DNA of 64,000 nucleotides from Sphingosinicella sp. CPCC 101087 (lineage in GTDB: Bacteria; Pseudomonadota; Alphaproteobacteria; Sphingomonadales; Sphingomonadaceae), in NCBI RefSeq assembly GCF_004151485.1, contig NZ_SBFF01000008.1:124001-188000 (forward strand), written 5' to 3'. The position numbers were made by a program, and so were the translations under genes. Below the pieces are notes generated by a model. It saw only the letters and a list, made by a program, of their open reading frames with translations. It made no database searches and was not told the DNA's origin. Shown here one piece after another: positions 35,617-44,016 of this stretch. Position 1 is the first letter of the stretch; every line of letters starts with the position of its first letter.

Positions 35617-35968
35617 GACGGTCTCCTTTGGTCGCACGTGGATCGGGTTCGCAGGGGGATCTGCGCCGGCAATCCGGCTGGCGCTCACAAGTCCGCGGAG
35701 CGTTGGAAAGTCGGACGACGCGGTTCGCATGAGGCATGCCTTCCCGATGACCGCACGAGGCTGGACGCGAACTGCAAGCGCCGACAGTGGCGCGCGTCAC
35801 GGTCTGCACCCATGATGCCGGTCATGGGACAGCGGCGTCCGGAGGAACTATGCTCGGGGCGCGGTGGGCGGCCCCACAAGCGGCAGATGCAGCTTTCCGG
35901 TTCAGTCGGCCCGTGCGCTCATGCCGTGCTGGAGGCGTCCCGCCTTGTTCACGTCGCTGAACGCCCCT
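35617..35968. other. Intergenic region without recognised gene
   Basis: About 350 bp upstream of the secreted SnoaL-type gene and downstream of a hydrolase remnant. No gene, repeat or RNA was recognised. Confidence 0.4.
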
Positions 35969-36157
35969 CTACTTGATCGTTTCCTGGATGAGCCTGACGG
36001 TTTCCTCGGGCTCGTCCCAGATCGGAAGGTGACCGCTCCGCTCGAACCAGTGCAGCCTGGCATTGGGAAAGGCAGCCTGGGCGCGAAGGGCCTATGGCGT
36101 TAGAGTCGCGGATGTAGCGCAGACCGTCGAAATGCGCTCCGCGGGAGAGACGGAGAC
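35969..36157 (-). pseudogene. Remnant of an alpha/beta hydrolase gene
   Basis: On the minus strand a short frame ending with TAG at 35969-35971 reads 'FPNARLHWFERSGHLPIWD', then 'EPEETVRLIQETIK'. This is the C-terminal His loop of an alpha/beta hydrolase. An in-frame stop lies just before it, and another frame upstream reads 'FDGLRYIRDSNAI', which resembles an earlier part of the same family. The strand order would be lacking, so this is the decayed tail of a lost gene. Confidence 0.6.
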
Positions 36158-36838
36158 ATGGAAGAAGAGACTAAGCCCAAGCGTGGCGTCCGGAGCCGTG
36201 CGAACGAAGTCAAGCCGTTTCGCTGCAAGCATCTCATTGCTGTGCTCGAATGCCCCAGCGACATGAGGAACATCGGAACGGTGGTCCGCAACGTGAACGC
36301 CTTGGGAGTCGAAAAGGTCTATATCGTCGATCCGCGCCGGGCGCTCTCCGACGACTGGCAGGAGCTGCGTGACCGCAAATCCCTCTCGAAAACCTCTGTC
36401 TCGGCGGTCAAATGGACGTTCGTCAGGCGCTTCGACAGCACCGACGAATGCTTCGACCATCTCGAGAAGAAGGGCTTTCGATCGATCGTCACTTCACCGC
36501 ACGTGAAGGGCAAGACCAACGTCATCCTCCATGAAGGCGATTATACCGCGTTCACGAAGCTCGCCGTCTGGTTCGGCAGCGAGGCCATCGGGATCAGCGA
36601 CGCCGCAGTCGAGCGCAGCGAAATGTGTGTCAACATTCCGATGTTCGGTATGATCGAGAGCCTGAACCTCGGGACGAGCTCTGGCATCGTTCTGTATGAA
36701 GTCACGAAGCAGCGCCGGGAATATCAGAGCAGGTTCCGGCGCCGCAAAAAGAGAGGCGAACGCTCAACCCCGTTGCCGACGGTCATTCCCCCGAAAAGCC
36801 ACGGCCTCATCGCGGGAATTGGGGACGACTATAGCTAA
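36158..36838 (+). CDS. SpoU/TrmH-family RNA methyltransferase
   Basis: The 226-residue protein has the SPOUT motif 1 'SDMRNIGTVVRNVNALGVEK' and motif 3 'IPMFGMIESLNLGTSSGIVLYE', which form the trefoil knot and the SAM site of 2'-O-ribose methyltransferases. 'VWFGSEAIGISD' is motif 2. The C-terminus is basic ('RFRRRKKRGER'). The target could be tRNA or rRNA; the exact family member is not identifiable. Confidence 0.88.
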   Translation: MEEETKPKRGVRSRANEVKPFRCKHLIAVLECPSDMRNIGTVVRNVNALGVEKVYIVDPRRALSDDWQELRDRKSLSKTSVSAVKWTFVRRFDSTDECFDHLEKKGFRSIVTSPHVKGKTNVILHEGDYTAFTKLAVWFGSEAIGISDAAVERSEMCVNIPMFGMIESLNLGTSSGIVLYEVTKQRREYQSRFRRRKKRGERSTPLPTVIPPKSHGLIAGIGDDYS

Positions 36839-36854
36839 GTCGCGAATAGCCGCC

Positions 36855-36874
36855 ATGGGTGGAAAGCGGACGTT
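36855..36874 (+). repeat. Copy of a dispersed 20-bp repeat
   Basis: ATGGGTGGAAAGCGGACGTT differs by one base from the copy at 41225. It lies between the SpoU gene and the arylsulfatase pseudogene. Confidence 0.65.
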
Positions 36875-36884
36875 TTGTACGCTG

Positions 36885-38242
36885 CTAGCTTCCGCTACGT
36901 TCGAGCGGGGGCAGCATTTGCTTGTCCCAGTCGGCATAAGCGGCTCGCAGCTCCTCGAACCGGTCACGCCGTTCGCTCTTGAGGTCACGCCGCTCGCCTG
37001 GGTCAAGACTGAGGTCGAAGAGGTGCTCATCCTCCCCGTCGCGCAGATACTTCCAGATGCCTCTGCGCACTGCCCCTTGCCTTGCACGGCCCATTCGCCA
37101 AAAGATCGTGCGGTCCCGAAGCACTCCGGCGGCAAGGTGGGGCAACAGGTCTGTTCCGTCCAACGGCAATGCGGCAGGTGGCGCCGCGCCGGCCACGGCG
37201 AGCATCGTCGCGGTCCAGTCCAGCGTCGTGGCCACCTGGGCGCTGGTGACACCGGCGGGGAGGATATTCGGCCAGCGGACGAAGGCGGGAACGCGTATCC
37301 CGCCCTCCCAGACATGGCCCTTTCCGCGAGTCAGCCCGGCCATGTTCGAATATTGCTTCCCGCCATTGTCGCTGGTGAAAATCATCAGCGTGCGCTGCGT
37401 CATGCTCCTTGCATCCAGCGCCGCAAGGATGCGGGCTACCGCTGAATCGAGCGCCAACATCATGCCGGGAAATCGATCGGGAGGTCCAACGTCGAGCCCT
37501 TGGACGACGCCTGGACCGACCCGCTCCACCGGAAGGTCTCCCGGTTTTTGCCAAGGGGAATGGGGAGCGGTCCCTGGTGGCTGAGGAAGAACGGCTCGCG
37601 CGCTTTCTCGATGAATCGCACCGCCTCCTCGGCGATCAATTCCGTCAGGTAACCTTGCGGGTGGACCGGATCACCGTTGCGATAGAGGTCGTGCGCTCCA
37701 CCGGGATCGGTATGCGCGACATAATCGACCGCTCCTCCGAGCGGGCCGAAAAACTCGTCGAAGCCGTGACGATTCGGATGAAATTGTGGCTGGGCGCCCA
37801 GGTGCCATTTGCCGAACAGCCCAGTCGCATAGCCGACGCCCTTGAGCAGGGACGGAAGCGTCGGGTCGGACGGGTTCAGCCCCACGTCGCGGTCTTCGGG
37901 AGACAAGGTTAGCGGCTCGTGGAGGCCGACCGGATGGCGCGCGGGATAGCGGCCGGTCATGAGACCGACGCGGGTGGGAGTACAGATCGGCGCGATCGAA
38001 TAAGCGTGGGTGAGGCGCACGCCATCCGCCGCGAGTCGATCGAGCACCGGCGTCTGGAAATCAGCGCGTCCGTAACTGCTGAGATCGCCGTAGCCGAGAT
38101 CGTCCGCAGTGATGAGGACGATGTTCGGACGCTGCCGAGGCCCGGCGCGGCCGAGGGGAGAGGCCGCCTCAATGGCGACGCCCGCAGCTCCGGCGCCCAC
38201 TGCGGACAGGAATCCGCGCCTGCTCAATGAAACGGATTCCAT
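36885..38242 (-). pseudogene. Arylsulfatase gene broken by a single-base frameshift
   Basis: The upstream frame (from ATG 38242) has a Tat signal ('SLSRRGFLSAVGAGAAG'), 'PNIVLITADDLGYGD' and the formylglycine motif 'ICTPTRVGLMTGRYPAR' of sulfatases. At about 37572 the frame is lost. The correct continuation, one base out, reads 'APHSPWQKPGDLPVE', then 'MIFTSDNGG', both sulfatase motifs. Restoring one base near 37570-37575 gives about 452 residues, and the 1358-bp span is one base short of a multiple of three. A true pseudogene and a sequencing error are both possible. Confidence 0.85.
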
Positions 38243-38375
38243 GCGGCCCCCGTCGATGCATCGACAGAGTGCATGAATTCCGCCCCGAATGCCATGCCGG
38301 CGAATGTTCGCGATGGATCGCAAGCGGGCATTCACGCGAGCTGAACTGGTGTGCTGCAAGGCCGGTGGTTTGGAT

Positions 38376-38400
38376 GTCCGCTATGAGATCGTTAGCGGAC
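38376..38400. repeat. Inverted repeat related to the dispersed element
   Basis: GTCCGCTA (38376-38383) and TAGCGGAC (38393-38400) form a perfect 8-bp inverted repeat that includes the AGCGGAC core of the dispersed repeat. It lies in the 206-bp gap between the sulfatase pseudogene and the next minus-strand gene. Confidence 0.5.
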
Positions 38401-38448
38401 GTTCAGTCCGTTCGGGGCTCGGGGGCGATGGCTCGCTACAGCGTGACC

Positions 38449-39015
38449 TTAATTGCACAATTCCGGATGAGCGCGAGCCGGGGCGCTGCCCGATGTCGCT
38501 TCCAACTTCGCCTGCTCGACCGCTTGGCACAGGCCGGTATAGTTATGCATGGCGGGACCGTAGACGACGCGCACCAGCCGTCCAGCTTCGATGTAATAGG
38601 TGACGTATCGAAGCGGGTATCCAGGATGGAAGACGATCTGGCTGCCTTCCGGAAGGATGGGGTAGTAGAACTCACGGACTGACACGCCGCCGTCGGCCAA
38701 TCGATGATATTCATCCCGACTGACGGTGTAACCCCTCGAACCGCGGGGCGCTCCTTGCCTGTGATCCTGAAGTTCGTTGATCCAAGCTTCGCGCGTTTCA
38801 TGGACCAGCCTGCTGTCGCGGTACACTTTGACATCTTCAGAAACGAGCGCCTCGAATGCCGACAGATCCTCGGCAGGGAATCGCTCAGGAAGGCCCGCAA
38901 ATAGCGCGACTTGCGCGTCCCGAACATCCGGTGGAGGCGGCGGCACGGAAGCGAAGGCAGCAGTTGCGAGAATGGTTGGCATCGCCAGGGCACGAACGAG
39001 GAGCCGCATCTCCAT
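38449..39015 (-). CDS. Secreted NTF2-like hypothetical protein
   Basis: The 188-residue product has a signal peptide ('LLVRALAMPTILATAAFAS'). The mature part, with 'FEALVSEDVKVYRDSRLVHETREAWINEL' and 'HPGYPLRYVTYYIEAGRLVRVVYGP', looks like an NTF2-fold lid and cone. Two late Cys residues may pair. The start may be the ATG at 39009 rather than 39015. Confidence 0.65.
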   Translation of the reverse strand: MEMRLLVRALAMPTILATAAFASVPPPPPDVRDAQVALFAGLPERFPAEDLSAFEALVSEDVKVYRDSRLVHETREAWINELQDHRQGAPRGSRGYTVSRDEYHRLADGGVSVREFYYPILPEGSQIVFHPGYPLRYVTYYIEAGRLVRVVYGPAMHNYTGLCQAVEQAKLEATSGSAPARAHPELCN

Positions 39016-39068
39016 CTTCTCCCAATATTCGACCTTCCGCCATGTCGCCCGTTTCCTCAGCGTCTACA

Positions 39069-39087
39069 ACGGGTGGAAAGCGGACAT
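39069..39087 (+). repeat. Copy of the dispersed repeat
   Basis: ACGGGTGGAAAGCGGACAT matches the repeat at 41225 except for one base. It lies upstream of the GNAT gene. Confidence 0.6.
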
Positions 39088-39124
39088 CCGTGTGCTACCA
39101 ACAACACAGACAGGGAGCAGCGTC

Positions 39125-39595
39125 GTGTCTAAGTTCATCATCCGCCCGGAGCAGGGCGATGCCGACCGCTCGTTCATCCGGGAGATGAATGCGCGCTTGA
39201 GCGCTGTTATCGACGCCCCAACTCATTCTAAAGAGGAAGTCGTTGCCTTTCAGGACCGCTTCACCGCCTCCTCTTGCAATGACGGCGCGGGAGATAGTGC
39301 GACATTTCTCGCAGTCCTCGATGATGGTCAACGGCTTGGCTATGTGAACGTAAGGGAGAGTGCGGACGAGATCGCGAATGAAAGATGCGGTTACATCGCG
39401 CTCCTCGCGGTCGTGGCTGATGCCGAGAGTGGAGGAGTGGGGCAGTCGCTTTTGGAAGCGGCTGAGAGATGGGCGGCCGAAATGGGCTTCAGCCGAATCG
39501 CGTTAGATGTTTTTTCGAGCAACGCCCGTGGCCGGCGCTTCTATGAGGCTGCCGGATTTCGACCTGAAACGATCCGCCTGATCAAGCGCCTCTGA
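39125..39595 (+). CDS. GNAT-family N-acetyltransferase
   Basis: From a GTG at 39125 with AGGGAG upstream, the 156-residue protein shows the GNAT core: motif A 'IALLAVVADAESGGVGQSLLEAAERWA' and motif B 'VFSSNARGRRFYEAAGFRPET'. The acceptor is not known. The frame is open further upstream, but that part contains the dispersed repeat and is not protein-like. Confidence 0.85.
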   Translation: MSKFIIRPEQGDADRSFIREMNARLSAVIDAPTHSKEEVVAFQDRFTASSCNDGAGDSATFLAVLDDGQRLGYVNVRESADEIANERCGYIALLAVVADAESGGVGQSLLEAAERWAAEMGFSRIALDVFSSNARGRRFYEAAGFRPETIRLIKRL

Positions 39596-39727
39596 CACAG
39601 GCGCAGCTTTGTTCATGTCCGCGAGGGGTCGAAAACGGGTACTGGCTAAACGGCCGCAATATTTCGATTTGCTGCCGTTCAGCCAAACGCCCTCGCGGCG
39701 CAGCGTCCCGCCCGCCGAATTTTCGCA

Positions 39728-39747
39728 ATGGTTGGAGAGCGGACATT
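39728..39747 (+). repeat. Copy of the dispersed repeat
   Basis: ATGGTTGGAGAGCGGACATT differs by two bases from the copy at 41225. An ATG inside it makes a spurious upstream start for the DUF2062 gene. Confidence 0.55.
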
Positions 39748-39802
39748 CGCCCGAATCCTACGAAGGTGGAAAAAGGGTGCTCGCTTCCTATCTCCGACGG
39801 CG

Positions 39803-40297
39803 ATGAAGGACCGTGACGCCATATTGCGCAGCCGCTGGATCAGGCCGTTCGCGCATCTGTTCGGGCACCCCTCATTGTGGCACCTCAATCGCCGGAGCGT
39901 TCCGCGAGCGCTGGCCGTTGGGCTGTTCGCCGCCTTCGCCCTTCCTTTGGGTCAGTTCCTCCTGGCCGCCCTCCTCGCCGTTCCGCTGCGCGCGAACGTA
40001 CCCCTGGCCGCGGCGGCGACACTGGTCACCAACCCCCTTACCTTCTCGCCCATCTACTTCGGTGCCTATAAGCTCGGCAGCTTCCTGCTCCATCACTCGC
40101 CCGGAGAGGATGTCGATGAAATGGCGCAGCACCTCGGAGCGATGCTGATCAGCGCATCGGGCCCGACCGCGCTCGGCCTGCTCGTGTTCGCCCTGGCCGC
40201 GGCGGCGGCGGGCTTTTGCGCCGGCGCCGCCTGGTGGCGCTACCGGCTGGTGAAGCGCTGGAGATCCAGCCGCGCCAGTGCGTCCGGCGGCCAGTAG
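39803..40297 (+). CDS. DUF2062 membrane protein
   Basis: The 164-residue product starts 'MKDRDAILRSRWIRPFAHLFGHPSLWHLNRRSVPRALAVGL' and has membrane segments and 'TLVTNPLTFSPIYFGAYKLGSFLL', the marks of the DUF2062 family of inner-membrane proteins of unknown role. I chose 39803 rather than 39728 because the upstream ATG lies in a dispersed repeat. The ribosome site is weak either way. Confidence 0.8.
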   Translation: MKDRDAILRSRWIRPFAHLFGHPSLWHLNRRSVPRALAVGLFAAFALPLGQFLLAALLAVPLRANVPLAAAATLVTNPLTFSPIYFGAYKLGSFLLHHSPGEDVDEMAQHLGAMLISASGPTALGLLVFALAAAAAGFCAGAAWWRYRLVKRWRSSRASASGGQ

Positions 40298-40796
40298 GCC
40301 TGCGGTAAGGCGTGCCACCGAACGGGTCGCCACCTGCCGCCGAAGCACCTCCGGTTGGGCATCCGAAAGGGTGGAATGCTGACCCATGCTGGGGTCAATC
40401 GGGCACGACGCGATGCGGGATAGGGGCAGGGACATGATTCCCGATCACGTGGTTTGTTCTTGATTTGTTCGGCTTGATCTGCTAAGGACAAGGCGGCTCT
40501 TTCGCATCGTGGATAAAGCGTTTCCCCGACGAATATCGGGATCTCGGCTGTGGCGACGCCTGGCGGCAACCCCGCGCCAGCGGGGAGTGGAGCCGCTTGG
40601 CCGAAGGGCAGGACGGGAGGGGCCGGCATCCGGACCGCCTCCCCTTGACGATCCGGTACGGCTATCCGCGCCTGATCCCCCATCGCGGCAGAAGGCCGGG
40701 CCTCACGCGCGAGGGCGCGCCCGCGCGCGTGGCGAGTGTCAATTTCGTCAATTTCACCGCGCCCGCCGAGGCCCGGGCGTGGCTGGACGGGCATCC
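40298..40796. other. Intergenic region with SOS box, otherwise no recognised gene
   Basis: About 500 bp after the DUF2062 gene and before the convergent VOC gene. It holds the LexA-like box at 40456. Plus-strand frames after the box are coding-like in composition but have no recognised product, and may be the remains of a lost gene. Confidence 0.45.
40456..40470. promoter_or_regulatory. LexA (SOS) box of alphaproteobacterial type
   Basis: GTTC-TTGATTT-GTTC is an exact match to the GTTC-N7-GTTC motif bound by LexA in alphaproteobacteria. On the minus strand it lies 21 bp before an ATG at 40435, but that frame soon runs antisense through the DUF2062 gene. No intact SOS gene is seen on either side. 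Confidence 0.6.
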
Positions 40797-41156
40797 TCAG
40801 GCGGGGCTGCAGATCTGCAGCCGGTTGCCGAACGGATCGTAGAAGCTCGCCACGGTGACATAGCCGGGGAAGGTCTCCGGATCGTCGCAGCGCACGCCGC
40901 GGGCGCGCAGCTCGGCGGCCGCGGCCGCGCAATCGTCGACGTTGAGCACGATGGTCGCGCCCGGTGCCCCTGCCCCTTCGGCGCCGGCAGTGGTCACGGC
41001 CACGTTGCCGCCATCTACGCCGGTACCGAACTCGACCCAACCGACGTCCGGAAGGTCGTAGAGCGGCATGCCCAGCCCCAGCGTCTCGCCGTAGAAGCGG
41101 CGCGCCAGGTCGAGGTCGGTGACTGGAACGGATACGACGTTGATGCCACGAAACAT
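40797..41156 (-). CDS. VOC-family (glyoxalase-fold) protein
   Basis: The 119-residue protein reads 'MFRGINVVSVPVTDLDLARRFYGETLGLGM' and ends 'YVTVASFYDPFGNRLQIC', with paired beta-alpha-beta-beta-beta modules of the VOC fold. Metal-ligand His residues are not obvious, so it may bind rather than catalyse. The ATG at 41156 is preferred over one at 41171 because it gives the usual N-terminus. Confidence 0.82.
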   Translation of the reverse strand: MFRGINVVSVPVTDLDLARRFYGETLGLGMPLYDLPDVGWVEFGTGVDGGNVAVTTAGAEGAGAPGATIVLNVDDCAAAAAELRARGVRCDDPETFPGYVTVASFYDPFGNRLQICSPA

Positions 41157-41224
41157 CCTTGCTGCCTCCATCGTCGGAAAGGCGGCAGACTAGGTCGTAG
41201 ACTCATAAACTGGGAAGGTCCGAG

Positions 41225-41244
41225 ATGGGTGGAAAGCGGACATT
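41225..41244 (+). repeat. Reference copy of the dispersed repeat
   Basis: ATGGGTGGAAAGCGGACATT, the fullest copy of the repeat seen here, lies between the VOC gene and a small hypothetical gene. Confidence 0.65.
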
Positions 41245-41286
41245 CCCCCAACTATCCTGCACTCTTTTGGAGCCGAGAGGTTGAAG

Positions 41287-41607
41287 ATGAGTCCGGAAGA
41301 TGCTGACGATTTTATTCCGCGCGACGAGTGCGATGTCCTGATTGATCAGTACGCCTTCAGTTCAAGCGATGACTACTCCCGTTTGACGGAGTCGGGCCGC
41401 GTCACCTTGGAAATCAGAAGTTTGGACTACTGCCAAGCTATTCAAGACATGGCCTTTGAAGTTCTTGATCAATCCAAATCTGAGTTCATGGCGGCAGTGG
41501 TTGGAGCTAGGTCGTCCGAGGCTTTGTCGGCATCCTATAAGGTCGTCGCAATGCGGGAGCTCTTGCGCCAGTTGCTCCCGATACGAGATGGGCTGAAGGC
41601 GCGTTGA
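41287..41607 (+). CDS. Small hypothetical protein with atypical base composition
   Basis: The 106-residue product is acidic at the start ('MSPEDADDFIPRDECDVLIDQYAF') and ends 'MRELLRQLLPIRDGLKAR'. The DNA is visibly less GC-rich than its neighbours and lies between two copies of the dispersed repeat, so it may be acquired. A GAGAGG site precedes the ATG. I recognise no family. Confidence 0.6.
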   Translation: MSPEDADDFIPRDECDVLIDQYAFSSSDDYSRLTESGRVTLEIRSLDYCQAIQDMAFEVLDQSKSEFMAAVVGARSSEALSASYKVVAMRELLRQLLPIRDGLKAR

Positions 41608-41620
41608 GGCTGGCATCCAC

Positions 41621-41640
41621 AATGGGTCGAAAGCGGTCAT
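41621..41640 (+). repeat. Copy of the dispersed repeat
   Basis: AATGGGTCGAAAGCGGTCAT matches the repeat at 41225 apart from two substitutions over the shared part. It lies just downstream of the small hypothetical gene. Confidence 0.6.
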
Positions 41641-41737
41641 CCGCGCTGTATGAGTTCACGACCTAGAACAACCGCCGCTTGAACCGGGAGCGATTTTTTG
41701 GCTTGTGCTGAGCAGGGGCTGGGCTTGTCCTGAAGCC

Positions 41738-43051
41738 TCAGGCCGCCGGCACCTCCGCGGCCGCCGGCGCCTCGGCCAACGCCTCGACAAGCGCTTCGAG
41801 CGTGGCGGGAATCGGGCGGGATGTGGACGGGCGGTCCAGGATCGCGGCAAGCGCCGGCGGCGGCGCCAGCTTCTCGCCGATCAACGGCTCCACGTCCTCC
41901 GCGAACTTGAACGGATGGGCGGTGGCGGCGGCGATCCACACACGCTCCTCGCGGCGCCCCGGATCGAGCCGCGCATAGCCTTCGGCCGCCGTCGCCGAAT
42001 GCGGGCACCAGACATAGCCGGTCCGGCGATGCTCCGCCTCGATGCGCGCCTTTATCGCCGCGTCGTCGACCAGCTCGACGTCGAGCTGGCGGCGCGGATC
42101 GGGAAGGCGGGCGAGCCGCTCGAAGTTGCTCGGTGCGCCGACGTCCATCGCATTGGCGATGGTCGCGACCGACGCCCGCGGCTCGTAGGCGCCGCTCCGG
42201 TGCCACTCGGAGAGCGTGCGGTTGGCGTTGGTGACGGCGAGCACCGGGCCGATCGGCGCGCCGAGCGCCCGCGCCCACAATGCCGCGACGCCATGGCCGA
42301 GATTTCCGGTTGGAACGATCAAGCCCGGATCCACTCCCGTTTCCCGCCTGACCTCGAGGGCGGCCCCGGCGAGATAGACCATCTGCGGCAGCAGCCGGCC
42401 GACATTGATCGAATTGGCCGAGCTCAGCCGGTGCCGCCTGGCGACGGCGGGATCGGCGAAGGCGGCCTTCACCAGCCGCTGGCAATCGTCGAAGTCGCCT
42501 TCCACTTCGAGCGCCGTCACCGGCTCGCGCCAGCAGCCGAGCTGGAGCCGCTGGAAGGGCGACACCCGCCCGCGCGGGAACAGGATCACCGCCCGGACCG
42601 ACCGCCGGCCCTCGGCGGCGCAGCCGACCGCCCCGCCGGTGTCGCCAGAGGTCGCGGCGAGCACCGTCAACGGCGCCTCCTCCAGGCCGAGCCGGTCGAA
42701 GCAGGCCATCAGGAAACGGGCGCCGAAATCCTTGAACGCGCCGGTCGGTCCGTGGAAAAGCTCCAGCGCGCGAAGCCGCTTGTCGGCCGGGTCGGGCACG
42801 ACCAGGGGCACCGGAAAGTCGAATGCCTCGGCGCAGATCGCCGGCAGGTCCGCCGCCAGCCGGTCGCCTGCGAAGAAAGGAGCGAGCAGGGAAGCGGCGA
42901 GCGACGGAAGGTCGTCGCCATCCAGCGCCGCAAAGTCGGCCGCCGCCCCATGCGCCGGAACGTAGAGCCCGCCGTCCGGCGCGGCGCCGTTCCTGATGGC
43001 CTCGGAGATGGATACCGCCGGCGACGCACCCCGCGTGCTGACGAACTTCAT
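41738..43051 (-). CDS. thrC: Threonine synthase ThrC
   Basis: ThrC converts phosphohomoserine to threonine with PLP. The 437-residue protein has the family start 'MKFVSTRGASPAVSISEAI', the PLP Lys in 'HGPTGAFKDFGARF', and the phosphate-binding loop 'PTGNLGHGVAALWA'. It overlaps the thrB stop by four bases (ATGA at 43048-43051) and is the last gene of the thr operon. Confidence 0.95.
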   Translation of the reverse strand: MKFVSTRGASPAVSISEAIRNGAAPDGGLYVPAHGAAADFAALDGDDLPSLAASLLAPFFAGDRLAADLPAICAEAFDFPVPLVVPDPADKRLRALELFHGPTGAFKDFGARFLMACFDRLGLEEAPLTVLAATSGDTGGAVGCAAEGRRSVRAVILFPRGRVSPFQRLQLGCWREPVTALEVEGDFDDCQRLVKAAFADPAVARRHRLSSANSINVGRLLPQMVYLAGAALEVRRETGVDPGLIVPTGNLGHGVAALWARALGAPIGPVLAVTNANRTLSEWHRSGAYEPRASVATIANAMDVGAPSNFERLARLPDPRRQLDVELVDDAAIKARIEAEHRRTGYVWCPHSATAAEGYARLDPGRREERVWIAAATAHPFKFAEDVEPLIGEKLAPPPALAAILDRPSTSRPIPATLEALVEALAEAPAAAEVPAA

Positions 43052-44013
43052 CGCGCCGCTCCCGCATAGACCGGCTCGGCGGTCCGCTCGACCCGCACGC
43101 CGGGCGAATCGACCGGTGCGCGATAGGCTTTCGCATCGAGTCCGCAGCGCGCGAAGGCATCGGCCATCGCCGCCTCGATAGGGTCGGCTTGTTCCTCCAG
43201 GGCCCAGGCGAAGACCGAGGGTCCGGAGCCGGAAAATGAACAGCCGAGCGCGCCGGCGGCGAGCGCCGCCGCCTTGACCACCGGCAACGAGGGCAGCAGC
43301 AGCTCGCGCTGCGGCTCGACCAGCAGGTCCTGGAAGCCGGCGCGTAGCAGATCGAGGTCGCCCGTGGCGCAGCCGGCGACGAAGGCTGCGAGCCGCCGCG
43401 AATGCTCCACCGCCAGGTGCATCGGCACGTCCGGCCGGAGCAGCCGCCGCGCCGCGCGCGTCTCGATCCGTACCGCCGGGTGGAACAGGATGGAGACGAT
43501 CCCGATCGGCGCCGGCAGCCGGTAGACGAAGGGAGGGTCCTGGGCGGCGACGATGGCAAGGCCGCCGAACAGGCTCGCGGCGACATTGTCCCAGGGCGGC
43601 GGATCGGAGGAGACCCGCTCCCCGTCGAGCGCGAAGGGCAGCAGCGCCTCCGTGTTGAACGGCCGCGGCAGCAAGGCGTTGGCGGCCGCCGCACCGGCGA
43701 CCGCGCTGGCCGCCGATCCGCCCATGCCGCCGCTTATCGGTATCCCCTTATGGATCGAAAGGCGCGCGCCGAACGAGGCGCCGGCGGCGTCGAGCACCGC
43801 CTTGGCCGCCGCCAGCGCACTATTCTCCTCGGGCGTGTCGGGAAGACTGTCGGTGAGCCCGGTCACCTCCCCGAGCCGGACGCCGGGCATCGATTCCCGG
43901 ACCGCGACCACCTCGTCGCGGGCGGCGTCGAACGCCTGGCCGAGGACGTCGAAGCCGACCCCGACATTGCCGATGCTGGCGGGCGCGGTGGCGGTTGCGA
44001 AGGCGGCCGTCAT
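43048..44013 (-). CDS. thrB: Homoserine kinase ThrB (GHMP type)
   Basis: The 321-residue GHMP kinase phosphorylates homoserine. It has the N-terminal 'ATAPASIGNVGVGFDVLG' motif, the ATP-binding loop 'PISGGMGGSAASAVAGA' and a third motif around 'GCSFSGSGPSVFAW'. This is the gammaproteobacterial-style GHMP ThrB, not the choline-kinase-like homoserine kinase common in many alphaproteobacteria. It starts three bases after the thrA stop. Confidence 0.94.
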   Translation of the reverse strand: MTAAFATATAPASIGNVGVGFDVLGQAFDAARDEVVAVRESMPGVRLGEVTGLTDSLPDTPEENSALAAAKAVLDAAGASFGARLSIHKGIPISGGMGGSAASAVAGAAAANALLPRPFNTEALLPFALDGERVSSDPPPWDNVAASLFGGLAIVAAQDPPFVYRLPAPIGIVSILFHPAVRIETRAARRLLRPDVPMHLAVEHSRRLAAFVAGCATGDLDLLRAGFQDLLVEPQRELLLPSLPVVKAAALAAGALGCSFSGSGPSVFAWALEEQADPIEAAMADAFARCGLDAKAYRAPVDSPGVRVERTAEPVYAGAAR

Positions 44014-44016
44014 CGG

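Noticed and set aside
39609-39806. Small plus-strand ORF of 65 codons before the DUF2062 gene
   Set aside because: It is made mostly of the dispersed repeat and its flanks and has no protein-like features.
39872-40435. Minus-strand ORF downstream of the SOS box
   Set aside because: Most of it is antisense to the DUF2062 gene and the product is low-complexity; only its first 45 or so codons lie outside, so it was not called as a gene.
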